A stretch of 64,000 nt of DNA from Pollutimonas subterranea. GTDB taxonomy: Bacteria; Pseudomonadota; Gammaproteobacteria; Burkholderiales; Burkholderiaceae_B. Below are positions 1 to 8,293 of the stretch, one piece after another. Positions within the stretch are counted from its first letter, which is position 1; each line of letters opens with the position of its first letter. The position numbers and the translations under genes were made by a program. The stretch spans positions 1-64,000 of the forward strand of contig NZ_PDNW01000003.1 in assembly GCF_002849655.1 (NCBI RefSeq), read 5' to 3'. Under the pieces are notes generated by a model. It made no database searches, had not been told where the DNA came from, and worked only from the letters and a program-made list of their open reading frames with translations.

Positions 1-67
1 CCGCTTCCATCCCGACCTTGGCCTTGAATTCTGCGCTGTGAACCTTGCGTTTCCTGACTTCGACCAC
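1..67 (-). CDS. IS3-family transposase OrfA, N-terminal fragment
   Basis: On the minus strand a GTG at 67, preceded by a strong GAGGAGG (76-82), opens a frame that runs off the window edge after 22 codons. The peptide reads VVEVRKRKVHSAEFKAKVGM, which is the typical N-terminus of IS3-group OrfA proteins (basic residues, then EFKAKV before the helix-turn-helix). Only the beginning is visible, so whether the element is intact is unknown. Confidence 0.7.
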   Translation of the reverse strand, partial: MVEVRKRKVHSAEFKAKVGMEA

Positions 68-121
68 CTTGTAATCCTCCTCGGACTACAGCTTAAAGCG
101 CTGTCTCGATTCCAGGGTCCA
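1..121 (-). mobile_element. IS3-family insertion sequence, left end only
   Basis: The minus strand starts an IS3-type OrfA at 67. A sequence that could be the terminal inverted repeat (reading TGGACCCTGGAATCGAGACA on the minus strand from 121) lies just upstream of it. The other end is outside the window, so the boundary at 121 is an inference from the usual short distance between the IS end and orfA. Confidence 0.5.
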
Positions 122-176
122 CTTTAAGGCTCTAACCTTTTCATGGCTGTTGAACGCAATAGCACTGCTTACGAAT

Positions 177-333
177 GTATCAAAAATAAACAAGATGGTG
201 TTGTCGCTTTTGAAATTCATTGCCTGATTAAGCCATTGCGTCTGTGCTTTGCACACCGCGCTGCTCCAGGTTTCGCTATACGCTCATCCCTTAACGGGAC
301 GGGCCATGCCCGCCTTGCACATCGCTGACGCCT
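177..333 (+). repeat. imperfect direct repeat, copy A (flanks the radC/herA module)
   Basis: This stretch matches 4354-4510 in the same orientation. Shared blocks include GTATCAAAAATAAACAA, CACCGCGCTGCT, GCTCATCCCTTAACGGGACG and GCCCGCCTTGCACATC. A small open frame (143-328) crosses it, but it has no recognisable product and I do not call it a gene. The pair brackets radC, the nuclease gene and the herA-like gene. Confidence 0.75.
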
Positions 334-556
334 GCCGCGTGCCGGTCGGCACTTACCTAACCCCGAGATCGTTGGCTGTTGGGGGAGGGGCGGCCTTGCT
401 TTCCTCCTAGTGTTTCACGCCGGTCTGGCCGTCAAGGGCGGCGCGCATAGATGCGCTTGCGGCCGGTGGCCGTCTGCGACCCTGTGACGGCTGGCGCTGC
501 GGCGTGACCCCTTCGGTTCCAGGCAATTCCGCCTGAGTTCTGAACCGGAGGCAGTT
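334..556 (+). other. radC leader, no gene
   Basis: Non-coding as far as I can see. It is G-rich around 380-395 and ends in a good ribosome binding site, CCGGAGGCAGTT, directly before the radC ATG. No clear promoter was identified. Confidence 0.4.
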
Positions 557-1084
557 ATGCAGCAATATTCTCTTTCCCTTGATTCCGATACTTTGAATGC
601 CGGCGCGTTGCTGGTGCGTGAAGCCGATGGTGGCGTGCGGGCGGCCAGCCGTAAGGAAATCCTGACGGTGGCGCGCGAGCTGGTCAATGTCGATGAACTG
701 CATGGGCAGGATCTGTCCCAGCCCAGGCTTGTTAAAGACTTTCTACGAGTGCGGTTGAACGCCGCGCTGGAGCACGAAGTCTGCGGGCTGATTCTGCTGG
801 ACAGTCAACATCGGCTGATCGACTATCTGGAGCCGTTTCGCGGCACCATCAATCAGGCGTCGGTGTATCCGCGGGAGATCGTGAAAATTGCCCTGCATCG
901 AAACGCGCTGTCGATCTTCCTGGTGCACAATCACCCAAGCGGGCTGGCCGAAGCGAGCCAAGCGGATATTGCGCTGACCAAGCATCTGAAGCAGGCGTTG
1001 GCGCTGGTTGATGTCCGGTTGCTGGATCACTTCATTGTGGCGGGGTCCACGGTGCTGTCGATGGCGGAGAGGGGGCTTTTCTAA
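557..1084 (+). CDS. radC: RadC-like JAB/MPN domain protein
   Basis: A 175-residue protein of the short RadC type carried by mobile elements; it lacks the N-terminal helix-hairpin-helix part of chromosomal RadC (about 220 residues). The metal-binding JAMM signature is intact: HNHPSG with His124 and His126, and Asp137 ten residues later. The start is the ATG behind GGAGG at about 547. The biochemical role of RadC in these elements is not settled; an earlier link to DNA repair is doubtful. It is a single-gene unit closed by a terminator at 1094 and lies convergent to the herA-like gene. Confidence 0.9.
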   Translation: MQQYSLSLDSDTLNAGALLVREADGGVRAASRKEILTVARELVNVDELHGQDLSQPRLVKDFLRVRLNAALEHEVCGLILLDSQHRLIDYLEPFRGTINQASVYPREIVKIALHRNALSIFLVHNHPSGLAEASQADIALTKHLKQALALVDVRLLDHFIVAGSTVLSMAERGLF

Positions 1085-1093
1085 GTCATTATC

Positions 1094-1118
1094 GGCAAGC
1101 CTGCGGGCTTGCCTTTTT
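1094..1118 (+). terminator. rho-independent terminator of radC
   Basis: GGCAAGCC (1094-1101), loop TGCG, GGCTTGCC (1106-1113), then five T. A perfect 8-bp stem with a T run, ten bases behind the radC stop. Confidence 0.9.
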
Positions 1119-1209
1119 CTGCGGTGATGGAGTCGATGGCACGACGCTGCCCGCCCGTCTGCTGCCATTATTGCCGACGTTTGCAAACCAGGCGGGAGTG
1201 TTGCCCTCG

Positions 1210-2979
1210 CTATTCCTTGAGCCAAGTCTTCTTGATGCCTGGAAAGTCAAGCTTCTTCCACTCTTCTTTCCAGAGCTGGTAATACGGAATGTCGGTGGAC
1301 GAAGGAGCTGGGCTACATGGGTCGACCTTCACCAGCGATGGCATTACGACAGCCTCACCAATGAGCAAGGCTTCTCCCGCTCCCAAGGTGGGTAATTTCT
1401 CACAGAGATTGCCAAGCGTGTCTGGTAGCAGGCGCGACACGTAGCTTTGGTCGCTCGGGTTAGTCAGCCGCATAGCTAGGAAGTTGCTGCATTGTGAGAA
1501 GATCGTCTCGGAAATCTCAGATGGGCGTTGGCTTGAAAGTAGCAGTGTGACGCCGTACTTCCGCCCCTCCTTAGCGATCCGCTCAATTGAAAACTTCGAG
1601 GCTCGGAATCTGGCAAGGTCGCTGTTAGGCACGTATTTATGCGCTTCTTCATAGACCAGAAGAAGTGGGGCATCGTTGTTGATTGACTCGTTCGCATTGG
1701 TTCTCATCACCTTGTAGTGATAGCCATACTCGAACAGAATCCGGGAAATCAGCGAAACGGTGATACTGAGCACTTCAAAGGGCACGCCACTCAGGTCGAC
1801 TATGGTGACATTCGACGAAGTGTCGCCATAGCCGAGCAGGCTCATCAGTGTACCTTCAAGAGTCGCCGTATCTGCGGTAGGACCAAACAAGAACTGAAGC
1901 CGATCTTGAGCGACTTTCGATTCGAAGCGAGTGAAGAATTTGTCGAGAGATTTATCCGCGTAACTGCCGGCTGTGATGCTATGAGTTTTCGTTGGATGGA
2001 ACGTGAGCCGGCTCGCAAAATATTTGTCGAGTCTCTGATCTGCGTCCAGAAGAAGGCCATGTGTTGCATCCGTCTTCCCTTCAGTAAGAAGCGAGTATGA
2101 GCCATCGGCCACCATGTACCGCGTCTCATTTTTGGAGTTCACGGTTTCGTTCTTGATATTGTGCAGCGCGTTCAACACTTCGTGAATGTTGAACTTCAGT
2201 GGACTATCGTAGAAGACGAACTTCGCCCCGGCGTTGTGCCTTTTTTTGTTCTCCGTGACGAGTTGGCGAAACACGGCTTGTTGATTGTAATTGTCACGTT
2301 CCCCGGTATCCAGAAGCACCTCCTCAAGCTCATCGCTGTTGAGGAGCCAATATGGTAGCGTCAGGTTGCTCGCATCGAGAAAATTTGCGTTTGGAAACGC
2401 TGATTTATATTCGGAGTGGATATCAAAAATGACAACGTGAGAATTATTGAGAGCGTAGTCTCCATCCTTCGCACTAACAGCTGTCTGAACAATTTTTGCT
2501 ATCGTGTGCGATTTTCCCGCGCCTGTCGAACCGACAACAGCGATGTGCTTGTTGAAAAAACGATCACCGTTCACTGGCACCTTAATTGCCGCATTGGAAA
2601 CTAACGAGCTGAATTCAAATTTCAGCTTGGGCTCAACGGAGTCTTCAAAAATCTTTTTGATATCGGCTTCTGTTGCTGGCGCCACTCCTGTCGGTGGGAT
2701 AGTGAGCGTGTCACCGCCACGGATAAATTTTCCATCAGTAATGATGCCGAGTGGTAGCGCTTCAATGATGTGGCGACGTTCTGCTTTCTCGGTCACTTCA
2801 ATGCAGAAGTTCTCGATGATTGCGATCAGCGCGCAGTCTTCGCTATCAGTAATCCGTAAATAGGAGCCGACGCGAATGCTTTTACCATCAGAGAATGCTG
2901 CGATGTCGCTTACCGAGATCCTCACTTTATCGGGGAATACTGCAATCACCTCTGCTTTTATATCGCTTAAATCGCTCAT
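1210..2979 (-). CDS. HerA-like translocase ATPase of a two-gene defence candidate
   Basis: This 589-residue protein has an N-terminal beta-rich HAS-barrel-like part (about 1-100), then a FtsK/HerA ATPase core. Visible motifs are Walker A GSTGAGKS (150-157), Walker B PLLLVYEEAH (438-447) and a conserved GRKYGVTLLLSSQRP block (472-486) that carries the sensor and arginine-finger region of HerA proteins. HerA forms hexamers that pump or clamp DNA and usually work with a nuclease. Its start codon overlaps the stop of the upstream nuclease-like gene by ATGA, so the two are translationally coupled. This matches the layout of known HerA/DUF4297-type antiviral pairs. ATPase identity is firm; antiviral function is inference. 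Confidence 0.85.
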   Translation of the reverse strand: MSDLSDIKAEVIAVFPDKVRISVSDIAAFSDGKSIRVGSYLRITDSEDCALIAIIENFCIEVTEKAERRHIIEALPLGIITDGKFIRGGDTLTIPPTGVAPATEADIKKIFEDSVEPKLKFEFSSLVSNAAIKVPVNGDRFFNKHIAVVGSTGAGKSHTIAKIVQTAVSAKDGDYALNNSHVVIFDIHSEYKSAFPNANFLDASNLTLPYWLLNSDELEEVLLDTGERDNYNQQAVFRQLVTENKKRHNAGAKFVFYDSPLKFNIHEVLNALHNIKNETVNSKNETRYMVADGSYSLLTEGKTDATHGLLLDADQRLDKYFASRLTFHPTKTHSITAGSYADKSLDKFFTRFESKVAQDRLQFLFGPTADTATLEGTLMSLLGYGDTSSNVTIVDLSGVPFEVLSITVSLISRILFEYGYHYKVMRTNANESINNDAPLLLVYEEAHKYVPNSDLARFRASKFSIERIAKEGRKYGVTLLLSSQRPSEISETIFSQCSNFLAMRLTNPSDQSYVSRLLPDTLGNLCEKLPTLGAGEALLIGEAVVMPSLVKVDPCSPAPSSTDIPYYQLWKEEWKKLDFPGIKKTWLKE

Positions 2980-4211
2980 GCTTGTATGACCTCTTGAATG
3001 AAATAGGAACTGTTGCTTTTGATCGGATGATACGTTTTTCCCTTTGGGATAAACGTATCGCCTAACGGTATTGATTTGTAGAAGTCGTAGACTTCAATCT
3101 GTGATCCCGCAATTGCAGAGACGGTCGCCATCAAATGGTCTTCGGAGGGAATGAACTTAACTCGCCAGAGGTTTTCCTTAGTTGGATCAGCTACGAGCAG
3201 AGTGGCGGAAAAACCCGCTCCCTGGAACGGATATCCTTCGTCAAACTTGACCCCTTGTTTCCAAAGATTTTCTTTGAGTTCGATTAGTTCTGCGGGGTCG
3301 AGACCTCGTAGCAATACGTATGGACAGAATCTATCCTGCTGTGGGGTTCTAACAAGCTCTTTGTGCGAAAAAAAGTCTGCAAGTCTGATAAGCATCGCAG
3401 CCGCCTTGCGCGCTTCATACTCGCCATTCATGTCAATCACAAAGATCCTCGACGCCTTCGGCATTTTTGTTGTCTTGGATTTGAAGAATTTTCTTCGAAT
3501 CATTTTTGCGTAGTGGTCGGCACCGAATTTCTGTTGTAGCCAGCCGCTGAAGACCATTTCTTTGCGATTTATTGCTTTGAGAAATTCGCTTCTGGTGACA
3601 GTGCGCTTCGCCTCATCAGCTTCGACGGCCAGCCCCTGAATTACGTTTATCGCGGCCGGGTAATAGAAGACCTCAGCATCAGTAGCATTGCAGTCAGGGA
3701 TTTCAGAGATCAAAAGATCGACAATCTTTTTTTGCTGATTCTCATAGGCAGGCGCGCTCAGATCAATTTCCAGAAGTGCTAAAAAAGCGGCGAGCTGCGA
3801 AGGCTTTATTGATAACTCTTCATGAACTTTATGCTCTTTCTTTTCGTGTGAGTAAGTCAAGAAATTGTTAATCAAGAAAGCTTCCGTGACAGGGAGCTCA
3901 AGCTTGTGCTGTCCACCTTTGTAATGTCCATAGAGACGGTACTTGAAAACTTGATCGCTCGGGCACCCTGCTGCATGAAAGTGTCTGAGCATGTGAATCA
4001 CAGCTTGCTTGATGACCGAGTGGTTATATTCGGTTCCTTCGTAATATTTGCACTGGACAAATGAGCTCGCGCTTCCGTCGTTCAGGTCTATATCCTCAAT
4101 ACCCTCGACCGTTACGCTCCCATGTTTAGTGGCTTCGAGCAGCCGCACGATCGTTTGGTCGAACTGGTAAAAATAGCCTTTTATGGTTGCTGTAGCGCTG
4201 CGATCTGTCAC
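2976..4211 (-). CDS. Cap4/DUF4297-like nuclease domain protein paired with HerA
   Basis: 411 residues, starting at a GTG behind ACAGGA. The N-terminus reads KGYFYQFDQT (11-20), then Glu37 in VEGIEDIDL and Gln53-Cys-Lys55 in FVQCKY. This E...D...QxK arrangement near the N-terminus is that of the PD-(D/E)XK domain found in Cap4 and DUF4297 effectors. The remaining 330 residues have no motif I recognise and could be a sensor or oligomerisation region. It precedes and overlaps the herA-like gene (ATGA). A nuclease whose activity is controlled by the HerA ring during phage infection is the likeliest role, but the assignment is from motif reading only. Confidence 0.7.
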   Translation of the reverse strand: MTDRSATATIKGYFYQFDQTIVRLLEATKHGSVTVEGIEDIDLNDGSASSFVQCKYYEGTEYNHSVIKQAVIHMLRHFHAAGCPSDQVFKYRLYGHYKGGQHKLELPVTEAFLINNFLTYSHEKKEHKVHEELSIKPSQLAAFLALLEIDLSAPAYENQQKKIVDLLISEIPDCNATDAEVFYYPAAINVIQGLAVEADEAKRTVTRSEFLKAINRKEMVFSGWLQQKFGADHYAKMIRRKFFKSKTTKMPKASRIFVIDMNGEYEARKAAAMLIRLADFFSHKELVRTPQQDRFCPYVLLRGLDPAELIELKENLWKQGVKFDEGYPFQGAGFSATLLVADPTKENLWRVKFIPSEDHLMATVSAIAGSQIEVYDFYKSIPLGDTFIPKGKTYHPIKSNSSYFIQEVIQA

Positions 4212-4353
4212 GGTTAGTCCTGTAAGTCTTTAACTTCGGGAGCGAGGAAGGATTAAATTTCGGACCTTCGCACGGCTCAAAGCCATGTCGCTTGCTCTTA
4301 CTAGCCGCTTTGTTGCCAATGCATTGGCAGTTATTGGCTATTCTCATCCAATC

Positions 4354-4510
4354 GTATCAAAAATAAACAAAATGATGTTGCCGGTCTTGAGACTCATCAC
4401 GTAAGCAAGCTATAGCGTCTGCGCATAGCGCACCGCGCTGCTTCAGGTTCGCTCCTCGCTCATCCCTTAACGGGACGGGCCCACGCCCGCCTTGCACATC
4501 CCTGACGCCT
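4354..4510 (+). repeat. imperfect direct repeat, copy B
   Basis: Second copy of 177-333, same orientation. The last part (GCTCATCCCTTAACGGGACG through TTGCACATC and GACGCCT) is almost identical, while the centre is more diverged. It lies between the start of the nuclease gene (4211) and the leader of the DUF932 gene. Confidence 0.75.
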
Positions 4511-4895
4511 ACGGCCCGACTTCCAGCTTCGGGCCTGCGCGCTCGCGCTTGCGTGCGGGCAGCACCAGATAACGGCCGTTGCCTGCCTAGCCATCTTTCC
4601 TGACCTCATCACCTTGTCCGCGACTGTAGCCAGTGTCCGCGTGCCGTCAAGGCGCGCCAGGCCGTGTCCTCGGCTGCGCCTGCGGGCCGCACCTACCTGA
4701 CGCTTGTTTCCTTGACGGCCCACGTTCGTGGGCTTCTGACCGTCGCGGGCGACGAACTCAGGAAAGACGGTGGCAACGAGGCCAACCGGGTTCTTCGTGC
4801 CGACCGCACAACAACAGCTCAAAAGCGCTGGGCTTCCGAATCTAGAAATCCGGTGTGCGGTTTGAACAGCAACCCTTTTTGTCAGGAGAAACACC
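4511..4895 (+). other. long leader of the DUF932 gene, no gene
   Basis: About 385 bases without a credible coding region. The sequence is GC-rich with many short self-complementary stretches, and ends with CAGGAGAAACACC before the DUF932 start. Such long structured leaders in front of the parB-side operon are usual in this backbone; I see no identifiable riboswitch. Confidence 0.4.
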
Positions 4896-5720
4896 ATGCT
4901 TGCATCCCGTTTTGCTTCCCGCTCCCCGGTGCTTCGCAGCGACACTCCGCTGTCGGACGATCAGATCAGGGCCGTGGTTCCGTCCATCTATGCCGAGGCA
5001 CCCCACGAAAGCCGTTCAGAACGCTACTGCTACATCCCGACGGTGGCGGTACTGACGGAACTGCGGAAAGAGGGGTTTCAGCCCTTCATGGTGACGCAGA
5101 CCCGCGTGCGCAACGACGACCGGCGCGACCACACCAAACACATGATTCGTTTGCGCCATGCCAATCAGGTCAATGACAGCATCGCCAACGAAATTATCTT
5201 GCTCAATTCCCACGATGGTTCCAGCAGCTACCAGATGCTGGCCGGGGCGTTTCGTTTTGTGTGCAGCAATGGACTGGTGTGCGGCGACACCGTGGCCGAT
5301 GTACGCATCCCGCACAAGGGCGATGTATCCGATCAGGTGGTGCAAGGCGCTTACGAGGTGCTGCAAGGTTTCGAGCGGGTGCAGGAATCCCGCGAAGCCA
5401 TGCAGGCCGTGACGCTCGATGAAGGCGAAGCCCAAATTTTCGCCCGCGCCGCGCTGGCGCTCAAGTACGACGACCCCGACAAGCCCGCGCCCATCACCGA
5501 GAACCAGATTCTGCTACCGCGCCGGTTTGACGACCGCCGCCCCGATCTGTGGATGGCGTTTAACCGTGTGCAGGAAAACCTCACCAAAGGCGGTTTGCGT
5601 GGCCGCAGCGCCAATGGTCGCCGCCAAAGCACCCGAGCGGTGCAAGGCATTGATACCGACATTCGCCTGAACCGCGCCCTGTGGCTGCTGGCCGAGGGCA
5701 TGCGCCAGTTGAAAGCCTGA
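4896..5720 (+). CDS. DUF932 family protein
   Basis: A 274-residue protein of the plasmid/phage-associated DUF932 family. It shows the family's typical central segments, for example TKHMIRLRH and NEIILLNSHDG followed by AFRFVCSNGLVCGD. The start is the ATG behind AGGAGAAACACC. Molecular function of the family is unknown; it is a common backbone gene next to parB in conjugative elements. The parB-like gene follows 83 bases downstream in the same direction, so the two are probably co-transcribed. Confidence 0.85.
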   Translation: MLASRFASRSPVLRSDTPLSDDQIRAVVPSIYAEAPHESRSERYCYIPTVAVLTELRKEGFQPFMVTQTRVRNDDRRDHTKHMIRLRHANQVNDSIANEIILLNSHDGSSSYQMLAGAFRFVCSNGLVCGDTVADVRIPHKGDVSDQVVQGAYEVLQGFERVQESREAMQAVTLDEGEAQIFARAALALKYDDPDKPAPITENQILLPRRFDDRRPDLWMAFNRVQENLTKGGLRGRSANGRRQSTRAVQGIDTDIRLNRALWLLAEGMRQLKA

Positions 5721-5803
5721 CCCCCTTACGTGGCAGGGGCAGGCAGCAACCCTTGCCGCATCTTTCATTGCTGCATTTTCCGCAAACTGCAAGGAGTTTT
5801 ATC

Positions 5804-7876
5804 ATGAACGCAATCACCCAAACCGAAACCCAAGCCATCGCCACCCCCGCGCAGGAAGTCGCTGACCCGGCCAAGAATATGATGCTGGTGTCGTTGTCGC
5901 GGCTGGTGGCACGGCCCACGGGCCGCAACGTGCGGAAGCAACCGCGCATGTCGATTCCCGAACTGGCCGCCAGCATCCAACGAGTCGGCCTGCTGCAAAA
6001 CCTGATCGTGACTCTGGCCGCCGATGGCGAGCATTACGAAGTCGTGGCCGGTCGCCGCAGGTTGGCCGCGCTAAAACTGCTGGCCAAAAAATGCCGCATC
6101 GCCAAGGATTGGAACGTGCCGTGTTTGCGGGTGGCCAACGCCAGCGCCCGCACCGTGAGCCTGACCGAAAACGTACAGCGCGAAGCCATGCACCCGGCCG
6201 ATCAGTTCGAGGCGTTTTCCGCGCTGGTGTTGGAGGGTCGGCCCATCGAAGACATTGCCGCCGATTTCAGTGTCACGCCGCTGGTGGTGCAGCGCCGCTT
6301 GAAATTGGCGAACGTGTCGCCGCGTCTGTTGGCCGATTATCGCGCCGATGCGGTGAACCTTGAGCAGTTGATGGCGCTTGCCATCACCGACGATCACGCC
6401 GCGCAGGAAGCCGCGTTTTACGAAGCGCCGCAGTGGCAGCGCCAACCCCATGCCTTGCGTGAGCGACTGACCGAACGCGAGATCGATGCACAGCATCCGC
6501 TGGTGCGTTTCGTGGGGCTTAACGCCTACGAAGCCGCAGGCGGTGGCATTCGCCGCGATCTGTTTGCCGAGGACGATAGCGGTGTCTATATGACCGATAC
6601 GATGCTATTGGAAACGCTGGTGCGCGAGAAGCTGGACAGCCACGCTGCCGAGGTCAAAGCCGAAGGGTGGGCATGGGTGGATATAGCACCCGCTGCCACG
6701 TATGCAGACTTGCAATCTTTCCAGTCGGCCCCGCGAGAGCGGCGCAGCCCGACCAAGCGGGAAAGCGAACGCATCGGAAAACTGGAAGCCAAGATGCAAG
6801 CGATTGGCGAAGCCGTCGATGCCGCGCTTGAAGCCGACGACGAGGAAAAAGCCGACGCCTTGCAGACCGAAGGCGACCGCGTAGGCGAACAGTTGCAGGC
6901 GCTGGAAGAGGGCTTGCTGAACTACAGCCCGACCGTCAAAGCCGCCGCCGGAGCCATTGTCACGCTAGACCGGCAAGGCGATATTGTCGTGCATCGCGGC
7001 CTGATGCGGGAAGCCGAAGCAAAGGCGCTGCGCACTTTGGAACGCTTGCGCCAAGGCTTTGGCAACGAGGAGGGCGCGCACGATGACGAGGGCGACACGG
7101 CAAATGAGCCGCCCACGAATGCCGTCCTGTCCGACCGACTGGCGCAGCGCTTGAGCGCCCATCGTACCGCTGCCCTTCAAATTGAACTGGCCCGGCACCC
7201 ACACGCGGCGCTGGCGGCGGCGGTGGTGCATGGCATGGTGCAAACCGTCTGGCAGCCTGACCGCTACCATCGTGAGCGCTTGCCGTTGAGCATCAGCCTG
7301 ACCGTGCAAGACCGGCTCGAAAGCATGGCTCCCGATTGGCCGAAGTCGCCCGCCGCCGTGGCGTTGCGCGAATGGCAGCAGGTCGCGGGCCAAGCCTTGC
7401 CGCAGGACAGCGCCGACCTGTTCGCCGCCTTGCTGGCGATGCCGCAAAATGAACTGGTGCGGCTGCTGGCGGTCTGCGCCGCCGTTTCGGTCGATGCGGT
7501 GACGCCCCGCGCCACGTCGCCGCAACCGGGCGGGGCACTGGCGCAGGCCGTGGGGCTGGACATGGCGGCGTGGTGGCAACCCACCGCTGAAGGCTACTTC
7601 AAGCATGTGTCCAAGGCGGTCATTCTGGAAACTGTGGGCGAGTTCGCGCCCGAACAGGTTTCCCGGCTGGCGAAGCTGAAAAAGGCCGATATTGCCAGCG
7701 AAGCCGAACGGCTGGTCGACGGTACAGGCTGGATGCCCGACGTGTTTCGTCTCGATGCCTGCGCCACGGTGACGGCCCGCGCAGCGGATGACGATGTACA
7801 GGCCGTGGTGCATGACGATGAAACCGGTGATCACGACGCCATGCAGGCCGATGCGGTAGTGCCTGTGGCTGCTTAA
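5804..7876 (+). CDS. parB: ParB/RepB/Spo0J-type partition protein, large form
   Basis: The likely start is the ATG at 5804 behind AAGGAGTTTTATC, giving 690 residues; a longer reading from 5681 has no binding site. Near the N-terminus is the ParB/Srx CTPase-type fold (IPELAASIQRVGLLQNLIV and the VVAGRRRLAAL motif), then LTENVQREAMHPADQF and a helix-turn-helix in VEGRPIEDIAADF-like sequence. The long C-terminal part is alanine-rich and helical and has no motif I recognise. It is far larger than chromosomal ParB (about 290 residues), as is usual for this element family. parA lies 6.5 kb away (14348), not adjacent. It binds centromere sites, which were not located here. Confidence 0.88.
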   Translation: MNAITQTETQAIATPAQEVADPAKNMMLVSLSRLVARPTGRNVRKQPRMSIPELAASIQRVGLLQNLIVTLAADGEHYEVVAGRRRLAALKLLAKKCRIAKDWNVPCLRVANASARTVSLTENVQREAMHPADQFEAFSALVLEGRPIEDIAADFSVTPLVVQRRLKLANVSPRLLADYRADAVNLEQLMALAITDDHAAQEAAFYEAPQWQRQPHALRERLTEREIDAQHPLVRFVGLNAYEAAGGGIRRDLFAEDDSGVYMTDTMLLETLVREKLDSHAAEVKAEGWAWVDIAPAATYADLQSFQSAPRERRSPTKRESERIGKLEAKMQAIGEAVDAALEADDEEKADALQTEGDRVGEQLQALEEGLLNYSPTVKAAAGAIVTLDRQGDIVVHRGLMREAEAKALRTLERLRQGFGNEEGAHDDEGDTANEPPTNAVLSDRLAQRLSAHRTAALQIELARHPHAALAAAVVHGMVQTVWQPDRYHRERLPLSISLTVQDRLESMAPDWPKSPAAVALREWQQVAGQALPQDSADLFAALLAMPQNELVRLLAVCAAVSVDAVTPRATSPQPGGALAQAVGLDMAAWWQPTAEGYFKHVSKAVILETVGEFAPEQVSRLAKLKKADIASEAERLVDGTGWMPDVFRLDACATVTARAADDDVQAVVHDDETGDHDAMQADAVVPVAA

Positions 7877-7882
7877 GCGAAT

Positions 7883-8081
7883 CGCCCGGGTTTGACCGGG
7901 CGAGGGTAGGCACCGGGCCGGCCTGCGGGCAGGCCCGGTGCCGGGAATTCAAGGCCTTGCATCGCAAAACCGCCCCGGTCCCATCCCTGATCGGGTGGGG
8001 CCGGGGCGGCCCGCGTTGGGTTGCCCACGCGGGCAGAGGCGCTTAGCGTCGCCGCTGGCTGACCGCGCCTGAAATCAGGCG
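7883..8081 (+). other. cluster of five GC-rich hairpins behind parB
   Basis: Consecutive stem-loops: CGCCCGG 7883-7889 with 7896-7902; CACCGGGCC 7911-7919 with 7932-7940; CGCCCCGG 7971-7978 with 8001-8008; CCCGCGT 8010-8016 with ACGCGGG 8027-8033; CGCCTGA 8066-8072 with 8075-8081. The first may serve as the parB terminator, but five in 200 bases is more than termination needs. Together with the DnaA boxes just downstream this could be an origin region or single-strand initiation site. Confidence 0.55.
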
Positions 8082-8161
8082 GCCATGGCCGCACTGGATA
8101 AACGCCGACCCAGTTAGGCGTGTGGCACGCGCTATAAGGCTTGTCATAAAAACTTCACCAG

Positions 8162-8196
8162 TTATGCACAGGCTTGCGCACAGAATATGTGGATAA
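8162..8196. other. two DnaA boxes, candidate replication origin element
   Basis: TTATGCACA at 8162-8170 (fits TTATNCACA) and TGTGGATAA at 8188-8196, whose complement is the perfect TTATCCACA. They face each other 17 bases apart within an otherwise gene-free 417-base interval. RepA is encoded at 13192, so a DnaA-assisted element origin here is plausible. Confidence 0.55.
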
Positions 8197-8293
8197 GCTT
8201 GGGCAGGGAGGCGACCTACACGCCCGGTACGGTGCGTGCCCAATCTTAAAGGCCAACTGCCCAGCATTTGAGCTTGGTGCAGCGATACGCCTT

